Notes under the pieces: generated by a model
What the model was told of the DNA's origin: nothing
Seen by the model: only the letters and a program-made list of their open reading frames with translations
Database searches by the model: none
Position numbers and translations under genes: made by a program
Assembly: GCF_001542915.1 (NCBI RefSeq)
Contig: NZ_LNNH01000027.1
Location: 1 to 64,000 of the forward strand
Direction: 5' to 3'
Length of the DNA: 64,000 bases
Source: Peribacillus simplex
Lineage (GTDB): Bacteria; Bacillota; Bacilli; Bacillales; DSM-1321
Part shown: piece by piece, positions 7,621 through 15,850 of the stretch
How the letters are laid out: each line of letters starts with the position of its first letter
Position numbering within the stretch: position 1 is the first letter of the stretch

Positions 7621-8864
7621 GAAATGATTTTGTCACAAGGGAGCAAGGGAATTTCAGTTTTCATCTTTTGCCTTCGGAGAAGTATGTTCAAACGACGATC
7701 GCCGTGAGAATCCATTTGGATCTGGATGAGAAAATGACTACGGGTGCTGCATTACTGCCCTACATATTGCTTCATGGAAGTGAACGATTTAGAAATGACT
7801 TTATCATCCAATCAAAGCTGGATGAAGAGTACGGAGCGAAACTAGGAGTCTCCATTGATAAAAAAGGCGATAAGCAGGTTTTATGTTTATCGCTAAAGTT
7901 TTATAATCAAAAGCATAAGATGATCAAACCGGAAATTTTGACAGTGTTACTTGATTTATTAACCCAGCCATTAATTACTAAAAAATCCGTTGAACTTGAA
8001 AAAAAGCTCCACTCACGAAGAATCCAAAATGAGATTTTTAATGCGTATCATTATTCGTATAAAAAGAGTTTTCTATATTTACAAGGAAATCAACAAAAAT
8101 TGTATCTAGATCAGGTAGGTTCGATAGGTGATATCGAAACGTGGAATGAGTCAAAGTTGCGGAATCTCCACCAAAAGATACTTCAAACAGCCCCCATACA
8201 TGTATACGTTATCGGTGACATTGATGAAGAAGAGGTGTTGGAACAATTAAGCAGCTGTTTATGCGGAGGAGTCGAAGAATCGGAGCGTTCCATGATACCT
8301 CCAACACCCGTGCAAAGCCCTGTAAAAACATATCATTGTGAAAAATTCCAGTCCAAACATGCCATAATCACAGCATGTTCCAGTACTGGTGGGATAACCT
8401 TGAAAAGCGAAAAATACCCGGCATTGGTGGTGTTCAACCGCCTTTTAGGCGGGTTCCCACACTCGAGGTTATTCATGAATGTAAGGAACCAGCTCCAAGC
8501 AGCTTATTCGATCATAAGCATATTGGATGCAATCAATGGCCTTCTGTTCATCCAAACGGCCATTGATCCGGCTTCTGAAGAATTGGTCCTTAGGAAAATA
8601 TTTGGTGAAATGAAGTCGATAAAAGAAGGAGGCTGCACCCAAGAGGAATTGGAGGCGACAATCAAAACATTGAAAAATAGTTACAAGCTTTCTCAAGACT
8701 CCCCCGTAAGTTTAATTGATTTTCATCAAAATGGGATAATCAGCGGAAAAGTTAGGACCATGACTGAAATGATTGATTGCATCGATCGCATCGAATTACA
8801 GGACATCCAGGAAGTGGCGCAAGTTTTTAAAGGCTATTCCATTTTCACTTTAGGAGAGGGATAG
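7617..8864 (+). CDS. M16-family peptidase-like subunit, zinc motif absent
   Basis: A 415-residue protein of the insulinase/M16 fold, similar in layout to Bacillus YmfF and AlbE-type proteins. Where an active subunit has HxxEH it has the sequence around LLHGSERF, so it cannot bind zinc in the usual way. M16 enzymes often act as a heterodimer of one catalytic and one non-catalytic half, and the catalytic partner is the next gene. The pair probably removes the leader peptide, as PqqF/G-like pairs do. Start codon overlaps the transporter stop. Confidence 0.8.
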   Translation: MRNDFVTREQGNFSFHLLPSEKYVQTTIAVRIHLDLDEKMTTGAALLPYILLHGSERFRNDFIIQSKLDEEYGAKLGVSIDKKGDKQVLCLSLKFYNQKHKMIKPEILTVLLDLLTQPLITKKSVELEKKLHSRRIQNEIFNAYHYSYKKSFLYLQGNQQKLYLDQVGSIGDIETWNESKLRNLHQKILQTAPIHVYVIGDIDEEEVLEQLSSCLCGGVEESERSMIPPTPVQSPVKTYHCEKFQSKHAIITACSSTGGITLKSEKYPALVVFNRLLGGFPHSRLFMNVRNQLQAAYSIISILDAINGLLFIQTAIDPASEELVLRKIFGEMKSIKEGGCTQEELEATIKTLKNSYKLSQDSPVSLIDFHQNGIISGKVRTMTEMIDCIDRIELQDIQEVAQVFKGYSIFTLGEG

Positions 8865-8873
8865 GGATGAACC

Positions 8874-10088
8874 ATGGTTATTGGTAGTCATATCGAAAAA
8901 AAGAACATAAACGGATTGGACACTCTATTGGTCAATAAAAAAGGTTTTCTCGAAAACTATATTCTCCTATCGGTCGGATTTGGAGGGATGGATAGCCATT
9001 TTCAGGATGGATGGAATAGGAAAATCCCCTATGGAACTGCACATTTTTTAGAGCATCTCATTATACAAAATGTGCAGTTCGACGCCATATATAGATTTGG
9101 TGAAATAGGGGCTTCTCTAAATGCCAGTACGAATTTCGAACGTACATCATTTTCCATATCCTGTACGGAACAGCTTGGATTAAATATTCAAATGATTCTA
9201 AAACTTGTCCAGTCGATTTCCATAACAAAGGACATCGTGGAAAAAGAAAAAAAAATCATCAAGCAGGAGTTTATGCAATTACATAGTAATAGAAAAAACA
9301 GCTGTTACACCCATCTATTGTCTGATTTATATGGGGGAGAAAGCGGGTTGGCACAGCCGATCATTGGCAATTCAGGAAGTATAGAATCAATGGATGCCTG
9401 CATGCTGCAGAAGTGTTTTCAAAAATTCTATTCAATAGAGAATATGAAAATCATCATCATAGGAGAATTAAATCCTGAAGAGGTCTATGACGTCATCGAA
9501 CGTGCGCTTGCAAATTCCCCAGTAAAAGAAAAAGAACGTTTTTCGCCATTCATACCAGTCAAAAGAGAGAGCCTGAAAATCGAACAGATTAATAGCACTC
9601 AATCTGTCCTCTTCTGGGGGAATGCAATCACTTATGGAAATGATGCTGGGAATCCTTATAACGATATCCGTAAGGAATTCAGCATTAGAGTCGGGTTGGA
9701 AATTCTTTTCGGCAGGACCTCCGAATTTCAGCGGAAAATCCATGGCCAGGGTTTAATAGATGGAAGCATCGATGTCAAATGCGAATTTTCAAATAGATAT
9801 TGCTTTTCGTTATTAAACACAATCACAAACAAGCCATCAGACGTGATGGAAGAAATCGATAAAACAAAAAAAGATATACGGAAGAGGAGTATCGGTGATG
9901 TTGAATTTCTAATTTCGAAACGAAGGATTATCGGAAGGATAATCGATGTATATGATCACCCAGCAAAGTTAGCCAATTCGATCCTCCATTATTCCATTAG
10001 AGGGATGGATTTTTCCGATGTTCTTGACGTAATGAATCTAATTACAAAAAAAGAGGTCATGGATGCCATGCATTCCCATCTGTTATAA
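8874..10088 (+). CDS. M16-family zinc peptidase, catalytic subunit
   Basis: A 404-residue M16 peptidase. The inverted zinc motif HFLEH is at 57-61 and a third ligand is likely E132 in IIKQEF, about the usual 70-75 residues later. It follows the inactive partner by nine bases; the AGGAGAGGG at the end of that gene supplies the ribosome binding site. Expected job: cut the leader from the modified precursors, possibly near the double Gly. An alternative is degradation of imported peptide as immunity. It is the last gene of the cluster; no clear terminator follows. Confidence 0.85.
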   Translation: MVIGSHIEKKNINGLDTLLVNKKGFLENYILLSVGFGGMDSHFQDGWNRKIPYGTAHFLEHLIIQNVQFDAIYRFGEIGASLNASTNFERTSFSISCTEQLGLNIQMILKLVQSISITKDIVEKEKKIIKQEFMQLHSNRKNSCYTHLLSDLYGGESGLAQPIIGNSGSIESMDACMLQKCFQKFYSIENMKIIIIGELNPEEVYDVIERALANSPVKEKERFSPFIPVKRESLKIEQINSTQSVLFWGNAITYGNDAGNPYNDIRKEFSIRVGLEILFGRTSEFQRKIHGQGLIDGSIDVKCEFSNRYCFSLLNTITNKPSDVMEEIDKTKKDIRKRSIGDVEFLISKRRIIGRIIDVYDHPAKLANSILHYSIRGMDFSDVLDVMNLITKKEVMDAMHSHLL

Positions 10089-10279
10089 GGAAAGGCGAGC
10101 GACAATAAATTCCTTTAAATTTGTTCAATGAGTCACTTGGAGAAGTACTGTTCATGTTGTTGGCAGTAGCCAGTTTGAATTTACCTTAGAATGAAAAAAA
10201 AGGCTCCGTAATATAGTCATGGAAAATATATAAAGAAGTTAAGACAAATCATTCCATATAAAATCGTCAGGAGATACAC

Positions 10280-10561
10280 ATGAAACGACTGCTTGCTCTA
10301 TGCATATCGCTGCAAATTGCCTTCGTCCTGCTTTACATCACGGGAATTCTTCCTGAGTTGAACGCTTATGCCGGTGCCATCGTTTGCTTGATCATTGGGT
10401 TTGCAAGTATGGTGCTCAGCTTATATTCGGCAGGCAAGAAATTCAGCTTGGGCGTTTCGTTCTTGGCATTCATCTTTTCCTTATTCATCATTTGTTTCAC
10501 CATTTTCATTTATTTCCTGCCAGAAGCGGGGATGCCTCCGGTAATTCCTTTGTTTGATTGA
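10280..10561 (+). CDS. Small hydrophobic membrane protein
   Basis: A 93-residue protein with three predicted membrane segments (about 5-22, 28-48 and 57-80) and a short Pro-rich tail. AGGAG lies seven bases before ATG. I do not recognise a family. It sits 191 bases beyond the peptide cluster on the same strand and could be an immunity protein, but nothing in the sequence shows this. Confidence 0.6.
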   Translation: MKRLLALCISLQIAFVLLYITGILPELNAYAGAIVCLIIGFASMVLSLYSAGKKFSLGVSFLAFIFSLFIICFTIFIYFLPEAGMPPVIPLFD

Positions 10562-10600
10562 AGCTTAATCAAGGCATAGGGAGCAGGATGGGGAATCACA

Positions 10601-10630
10601 AAAAACCGGAACGATGGACTTGTTCCGGTT
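10601..10630 (-). terminator. Intrinsic terminator of bioYDA
   Basis: AACCGGAAC (10604-10612) pairs with GTTCCGGTT (10622-10630). On the minus strand the stem is followed by TTTTT, so it ends the bioA transcript, 13 bases beyond the bioA stop. Confidence 0.85.
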
Positions 10631-10642
10631 CTTTATGGTTTT

Positions 10643-12025
10643 TCAATGAGCGGCTGGGAGCCATCCTTTTTCGATGGCCACTTCTTGTATCGAGCGGTAA
10701 ACCGTGTCGACCATGGCATTCAATTCCTCTTCCGACATGGCCAGGATCGGCATCATCGTGATGACGGGGCCAAGTTCGCGGATGATCAGGCCATTTCCCC
10801 GTGCCTTATTGATGATTCCGGAAACGACGTTCTCTTGAAGCGAGAACGTTTCTTTCGTATGGCGGTCTTTGACGATTTCCACTCCTATCATCAGCCCGCG
10901 CTGGCGGATATCGCCGACGATGGGAAGTTCGTATAGCGCCTGCAGTTTTTTTGTAAGCTGCCTGGCTTTCTTCTGGATGTCATGTATGAGTCCGCGCTCC
11001 TCCATCAGTTCGATGTTCTTCAGCGCCAGTGCGCAGGCTAGCTGGTTACCTGTATAGGTATGGCCGTGATAAAAGGTTTTATGCTCCTCACGCTCCCCCA
11101 GGAAGGATTGGAAAATCCGGTCATTCATGATGGTCGCCGCAAGCGGCATATAGCCGCCAGTGATCCCTTTGCCCATGCACATGATATCCGGGACGACATC
11201 TTCTTGCTCGCAGGCGAACATCGTACCGGTACGCCCGAATCCTACGGCCACTTCGTCACAAATCAAAAGGACATCATACTGCTTGCATAACATTTCGACT
11301 TCCTTCAAAAAGCCATCTGGATGGGTGATGATGCCTGCCGCTCCTTGAACTAACGGCTCGATGATCAATCCGGCAATTTGTGCGGCTTGCTGCTGCAGCA
11401 GCTTCTCCAATTCATTCAGACAATGGTTTTTCACCGCTTCTTGATCTCCGTATTCGGTCATGTGATAGGCATGTGGCGAAGGGACGGAGATGCGTTCGAA
11501 TAAGAGGGGCTTGAAGATCCTATGATACAGGTCCATGCCGCCCACGCTTACAGCTCCAACGGTATCTCCGTGGTATGCTTCGTCGAGGGAGACGAATTTG
11601 TTTTTATGCCGATGCTTGTTTGGATCGATATTCTGCCAATATTGATAGGCGACTTTAAGGGCGATTTCGACAGCCGCAGATCCCGTGTCAGAGTAGAAGA
11701 CCTTGGATAAATGTCCGGGTGTGATCTCCGCCAGTTTTTTTGCCAGCAAGATCGAAGGAACATTGGCAGATCCGAGCAGCGTCGAGTGCGCGATTTTGTT
11801 CACTTGTGCAATAAGGGAGCCATTGAGCTCCGGCTCATTATGGCCGTGGACATTCACCCATAGGGATGCATAGCCGTCGAGATAGCGATTGCCATCCACA
11901 TCAATCAGGTAGCTGCCCTCACCGCGCTCGATGATTAATGGCTTGCTTTCGCGATACGTTTTCATTTGGGTGAATGGGTGCCAGACATACTCCTTATCCC
12001 ATTGCTCCAATTCGATATGGTTCAT
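10643..12025 (-). CDS. bioA: Adenosylmethionine-8-amino-7-oxononanoate aminotransferase BioA
   Basis: A 460-residue class III PLP aminotransferase that converts KAPA to DAPA in biotin synthesis. Visible marks are WHPFTQMK at the N-terminus, the PLP Asp in ICDEVAVGFGRTG and the Schiff-base Lys in CMGKGITGG. The N-terminal WHPFTQM and the biotin neighbours separate it from other class III aminotransferases. The start overlaps the bioD stop by four bases, so the two are translationally coupled. It is the last gene of bioYDA. Confidence 0.95.
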   Translation of the reverse strand: MNHIELEQWDKEYVWHPFTQMKTYRESKPLIIERGEGSYLIDVDGNRYLDGYASLWVNVHGHNEPELNGSLIAQVNKIAHSTLLGSANVPSILLAKKLAEITPGHLSKVFYSDTGSAAVEIALKVAYQYWQNIDPNKHRHKNKFVSLDEAYHGDTVGAVSVGGMDLYHRIFKPLLFERISVPSPHAYHMTEYGDQEAVKNHCLNELEKLLQQQAAQIAGLIIEPLVQGAAGIITHPDGFLKEVEMLCKQYDVLLICDEVAVGFGRTGTMFACEQEDVVPDIMCMGKGITGGYMPLAATIMNDRIFQSFLGEREEHKTFYHGHTYTGNQLACALALKNIELMEERGLIHDIQKKARQLTKKLQALYELPIVGDIRQRGLMIGVEIVKDRHTKETFSLQENVVSGIINKARGNGLIIRELGPVITMMPILAMSEEELNAMVDTVYRSIQEVAIEKGWLPAAH

Positions 12026-12729
12026 GCATGGAACACCTCTTTCAGTTGTTGGATATATCCTTGGTCGCCAAGGAGTTCAAGGATTTGGGTCCTCAAGTCT
12101 TTTCTGACATCGGCAAAAGTGGGCAGGCAGGCAAGCCGCTTGAGACCTGTCAGTTTTTCAATCGTTTCGATATTGTCGCGATGAATCAGATTCTCAGGCC
12201 GGTAATGGTTATAAGCAATCGCTTTAACGGTAACATCATGGGTGCGGGCATAGGATTGCGTCGTCACGACTTGATGAATCGCACCTAATCCACATGTCGA
12301 TACAATTAGGACAGGCATCTCGCAATCCTTGATGAAATCCTTCGTCATATAGAAATCATCCTCCCGTTCAATGAGCGGTACTGCCAATCCACCTGCACCT
12401 TCGACGAGAACGATGTCATACAGGCCCTCAAGCTCACGGACCCTTTCCACGGCTTTTTTCTCATCGATTGGACTTCCCGTCAATTTAATCGCCAAATGCG
12501 GTGAGGTTTCAGGCTCAAGGGTGTAGAAACCTGGATTTTTAACACCGAGTTCTTGCTCGAACCAGGAAATGTCCGGGTATGTATGATTTTCAACATTGAT
12601 TCCGGTTTGGAAAGGCTTGAAAATCGTGACGCTTATCCCCAATGTTTGAAGGGATAGGTAAAGGGCACTGGTGATGATCGTTTTCCCGATATCCGTTCCG
12701 GTTCCGGTTATAAAGTAGGCTTGGCCCAT
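12022..12729 (-). CDS. bioD: Dethiobiotin synthetase BioD
   Basis: A 235-residue P-loop enzyme that closes the ureido ring of dethiobiotin using ATP and carbon dioxide. The N-terminal GTGTDIGKT is the phosphate loop and VEGAGGLAVPL is the second conserved motif of the family. Its start lies within the end of bioY (22-base overlap), so the gene is part of the bioYDA operon under the BirA box at 13362-13397. Confidence 0.95.
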   Translation of the reverse strand: MGQAYFITGTGTDIGKTIITSALYLSLQTLGISVTIFKPFQTGINVENHTYPDISWFEQELGVKNPGFYTLEPETSPHLAIKLTGSPIDEKKAVERVRELEGLYDIVLVEGAGGLAVPLIEREDDFYMTKDFIKDCEMPVLIVSTCGLGAIHQVVTTQSYARTHDVTVKAIAYNHYRPENLIHRDNIETIEKLTGLKRLACLPTFADVRKDLRTQILELLGDQGYIQQLKEVFHA

Positions 12730-13292
12730 GGATGATTCAGCTCCTTAACGTTGATATATCTTGATAGGCGCGGACGTACTTGCTTGATGATGACGGCACA
12801 TAGTATGCACAGCAATAAATCACCGGGTGCCGGTATGAAGAAACCATAAAGCAACGTTTGGTAAAGGGATAGCGGCGCTTCGGCCATCCACTTCATTGCT
12901 CCATACAGCCAGACGCAGCCGACTAAGTAAACGGTCAGCAATGTCGCAACATTGGCAAGGAAAATGGAACGGATCGCCGAGAGATTGAAGCGGTTGATCA
13001 GCCATCCGTTGACATAGGCGCCAAGGATATATCCAAGCAAATAGCCGAAAGTGGGCTTGAATAGATACCCCAATCCCCCGCCCTCCGCGAACACCGGCAC
13101 CCCGGCCAGTCCGATCCCGACGTAGCATAATATACTGAGTGACCCAAGCCGGGGCCCAAGCAATGCGCCTGCCAAGTAGACCGCCAAAATCTGCAGTGTG
13201 AATGGGATGTAAGGGACAGGTATTTTAACGGTGGCGCCAATTGCCGTTAACGCAGTAAAGAGGGCTACATAAGAAATCGATCTTGCTTTCAA
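12708..13292 (-). CDS. bioY: Biotin transporter BioY
   Basis: A 194-residue membrane protein with about six hydrophobic helices, the biotin-binding S component of ECF transporters. The family segment GPRLGSLSILCYVGIGLAGV is present. The TTG start at 13292 is chosen because AAGGAG lies nine bases before it; the upstream ATG 13301 overlaps that site. No ECF ATPase or T-component gene is nearby, so shared energising subunits are expected from elsewhere. First gene of bioYDA. Confidence 0.92.
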   Translation of the reverse strand: MKARSISYVALFTALTAIGATVKIPVPYIPFTLQILAVYLAGALLGPRLGSLSILCYVGIGLAGVPVFAEGGGLGYLFKPTFGYLLGYILGAYVNGWLINRFNLSAIRSIFLANVATLLTVYLVGCVWLYGAMKWMAEAPLSLYQTLLYGFFIPAPGDLLLCILCAVIIKQVRPRLSRYINVKELNHPWAKPTL

Positions 13293-13361
13293 GTCAATCA
13301 TCTCCTTTTTTAAATAATGGGCAGGCAAAATGCCCACTACTAGTTTGCCTGATTGATATTT

Positions 13362-13397
13362 TATATGTCAACTAATTTATTATTTAGTTAACATATA
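13362..13397. promoter_or_regulatory. BirA operator for bioYDA
   Basis: ATATGTCAAC (13363-13372) and GTTAACATAT (13387-13396) form arms separated by 14 bases, the layout of Bacillus BirA sites, which contain GTTAAC half-sites. It lies 70 bases upstream of bioY. The left arm has one departure from symmetry (C for T). Confidence 0.85.
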
Positions 13398-13490
13398 AAA
13401 CCTTGATGCGTAGCGATTAAAAAGGGGATAAAGGAAAATAGTGAGAATTTGTGCTTGGAAAATATAGTGGTTGTATGATATTATTCGTAA

Positions 13491-13524
13491 ATATGTTAAC
13501 TATATTATATTTAGGTTAACATAT
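13491..13524. promoter_or_regulatory. BirA operator for bioFB
   Basis: ATATGTTAAC (13491-13500) and GTTAACATAT (13515-13524) are perfect arms with a 14-base spacer, matching the operator at 13362-13397. It overlaps the AT-rich promoter zone before the leader ORF and bioF. Biotinyl-AMP-bound BirA would repress here. Confidence 0.88.
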
Positions 13525-13546
13525 AACCAGATTGGGAGGTTCGTTT

Positions 13547-13588
13547 ATGATTGGACGATCGGTGAGTGATGAGGAGCATGCAGGATGA
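13547..13588 (+). CDS. Thirteen-codon leader ORF overlapping bioF
   Basis: A short frame, MIGRSVSDEEHAG, starts seven bases after a good GGGAGG site and stops at TGA that overlaps the bioF ATG (ATGA). bioF itself has the weaker site GAGGAG/CAGG inside this frame. The layout suggests translational coupling or start-up of bioF translation rather than a functional peptide. It may be the remnant of a removed upstream bio gene. Confidence 0.5.
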   Translation: MIGRSVSDEEHAG

Positions 13589-14757
13589 TTTGGGATCAGG
13601 AACTGGCAGCATTAAAAGAAAAGGGACTATATCGGCAATTACAATCGGTTGAAACGCTGAAAGAAGATGGACAGGCTTTGGTGAATGGACGGAAAATGTT
13701 GATGTTCGCTTCCAATAATTACTTAGGACTTGCCCAAGATCAACGAGTGATGGAGGCGTCGGTACAGGCGACCGCAAGATTCGGGGCAGGCTCGACAGGC
13801 TCAAGATTGACCACTGGCCATTCCATCATCCATGGGAACCTCGAAAGAAAACTGGCACAATTCAAGCAAACGGAAGCGGCGATCGTGATGAATACGGGAT
13901 ATATGGCGAATATGGCCGTATTGACGACCATAGTAGGCAAGGGCGATCTCATTTTATCGGATGAAAGGAATCATGCGAGCATCATCGATGGCTGCCGTCT
14001 ATCACGTGCGGAAACGGTGATATACAGCCACGCTGATTTAGCCGATTTGGAAATGAAGCTGCAGAGCAATCGGGGCTTCAAGAAAACCTTGATCGTGACC
14101 GATGGCGTCTTCTCGATGGATGGCGATATCGCTTCACTTCCTGGCATCATTGATCTTGCCGAACGTTATGGCTCCTTACTCATGGTGGATGATGCACACG
14201 CGACTGGTGTGCTGGGCAAGGATGGCAGGGGAACGTCCGAGCATTTTGGATTGAAGGGGAAGGTGGATATCGAGATGGGGACACTATCCAAAGCGATCGG
14301 AGCGGAGGGTGGGTTCATTGCCGGAAGCAAGTCGTTGATAGACTATCTCTTAAATGAAGCCAGACCATTCATTTTCTCTACCGCATTATCGCCAGGTGTA
14401 GTGGCCAGTGCATTGGCTGCGGTCGATATCATCCTGACCGAACCTGAACGCAGAGTGCGCCTTCAAAACATGAGTCGGCGGCTTTATGACGAATTAACCT
14501 CCTTAGGGTACACGGTGACAGGGGGGGATACGCCAATTATCGGCATTATTTGCGGGGAACCGGAACAAGCCACACTCCTTTCGCAGGAATTACATACGTA
14601 CGGAATTTATGCACCAGCGATTCGCCCCCCGACAGTGCCGATTGGAACTTCCCGCATTCGGCTCACCTTAATGGCCGAACACCGGGAGCCACATATCGAT
14701 CACGTGATATCTGCGTTCAAAGCAATCCGCTCCACTATAAAGAGGATAGGGACATGA
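13585..14757 (+). CDS. bioF: 8-amino-7-oxononanoate synthase BioF
   Basis: A 390-residue alpha-oxoamine synthase that joins alanine and pimeloyl-CoA/ACP to make KAPA. Motifs seen: FASNNYLGL near the N-terminus, GAGSTGSRLTTG, DDAHATGVLG with the PLP-interacting Asp and His, and GTLSKAIGAEGG with the catalytic Lys. The glycine C-acetyltransferase Kbl has the same fold; the biotin context decides for BioF. It leads the plus-strand bioFB pair, which lacks bioW and bioI. Confidence 0.94.
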   Translation: MIWDQELAALKEKGLYRQLQSVETLKEDGQALVNGRKMLMFASNNYLGLAQDQRVMEASVQATARFGAGSTGSRLTTGHSIIHGNLERKLAQFKQTEAAIVMNTGYMANMAVLTTIVGKGDLILSDERNHASIIDGCRLSRAETVIYSHADLADLEMKLQSNRGFKKTLIVTDGVFSMDGDIASLPGIIDLAERYGSLLMVDDAHATGVLGKDGRGTSEHFGLKGKVDIEMGTLSKAIGAEGGFIAGSKSLIDYLLNEARPFIFSTALSPGVVASALAAVDIILTEPERRVRLQNMSRRLYDELTSLGYTVTGGDTPIIGIICGEPEQATLLSQELHTYGIYAPAIRPPTVPIGTSRIRLTLMAEHREPHIDHVISAFKAIRSTIKRIGT

Positions 14758-14798
14758 TGGCTGCCCGCTATAAAAGTTAACGAAATGAGGAATTGGAT

Positions 14799-15791
14799 AT
14801 GGAAACATTAGCAATTGATTGGAAGGTGCTCGCCGAAAGCGTGATCAAGGGGTACAAAGTGACGGCCGAAGAGGCTTTATCCATCGTACAAGCCCCGGAT
14901 GAAGAAGTTCTGGAAATCTTGAATGCTGCTTACCTCATCCGCAGGCATCATTATGGGAATAAGGTCAAATTGAATATGATCATCAACACGAAATCAGGCT
15001 TATGTCCCGAAGATTGCGGCTATTGCTCACAGTCGATCGTTTCGGAGGCACCAATCGATAAATATGCGTGGCTGACGAAAGAGAAGATTGTCGAGGGTGC
15101 GCAAGAATCAATCCGCCGTAAAGCGGGTACGTATTGCATCGTTGCTTCAGGGAGGCGTCCAACCAACAGGGAAATAGATCATGTCATTGAAGCCGTGAAG
15201 GAAATCCGCGGAACGACCGATCTTAAGATTTGCTGCTGCCTTGGCTTCCTGAATGAGGAGCATGCCGGGAAGCTGGCAGCTGCCGGGGTTCATCGCTATA
15301 ATCACAACCTGAATACATCACAGGAAAACTACGGCAAAATTACATCGACGCACACCTATGAGGACAGGGTGGATACAGTCGAAGCCGTGAAGGAAGCAGG
15401 CATGTCACCATGCTCGGGTGCCATTTTCGGTATGGGGGAATCCGAAAAGGAGGCCGTGGAGATCGCCCTTTCCCTCCGCGGTCTGGATGCGGACTCGATT
15501 CCTTGTAATTTCCTCAATGCCATTGACGGTACGCCGCTTGAGGGAACGTCCGAGCTGACCCCCACTACATGCTTGAAATTGATTTCAATGATGAGATTCG
15601 TTAATCCAAGTAAAGAAATCCGTCTCGCCGGCGGTCGTGAAATCAACCTCCGTTCGATGCAGCCCATGGCCCTTTACGCGGCCAATTCCATTTTTGTCGG
15701 TGATTATTTAACGACAGCTGGTCAAGAACCGACTGCAGATTGGGGCATCATCGAAGATCTGGGGTTTGAAATTGAAGAATGTGCCCTTTAA
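14799..15791 (+). CDS. bioB: Biotin synthase BioB
   Basis: A 330-residue radical SAM enzyme that inserts sulfur into dethiobiotin. The CxxxCxxC motif is CPEDCGYC, followed by SQS; NHNLNTS and GGREINLRSMQPMAL carry further cluster-ligand and substrate residues of the family. ATG 14799 is chosen because GAGG lies eight bases before it; TTG 14793 is too close. It is followed by a terminator at 15820-15850. Confidence 0.96.
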   Translation: METLAIDWKVLAESVIKGYKVTAEEALSIVQAPDEEVLEILNAAYLIRRHHYGNKVKLNMIINTKSGLCPEDCGYCSQSIVSEAPIDKYAWLTKEKIVEGAQESIRRKAGTYCIVASGRRPTNREIDHVIEAVKEIRGTTDLKICCCLGFLNEEHAGKLAAAGVHRYNHNLNTSQENYGKITSTHTYEDRVDTVEAVKEAGMSPCSGAIFGMGESEKEAVEIALSLRGLDADSIPCNFLNAIDGTPLEGTSELTPTTCLKLISMMRFVNPSKEIRLAGGREINLRSMQPMALYAANSIFVGDYLTTAGQEPTADWGIIEDLGFEIEECAL

Positions 15792-15819
15792 TATCGGATG
15801 ATCTCACGGATAGAAAAAA

Positions 15820-15850
15820 GGAAGGCCGCTGATGCAGTAGCCTTCCTCTT
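15820..15850. terminator. Bidirectional terminator between bioB and the HTH regulator
   Basis: GGAAGGC (15820-15826) pairs with GCCTTCC (15840-15846), with A-runs on the left and TCTTT on the right. It serves bioFB and the convergent minus-strand gene. Confidence 0.8.

Noticed and set aside
10558-11763. Several plus-strand frames opposite bioA
   Set aside because: They are antisense shadows of bioA, which has full family motifs.
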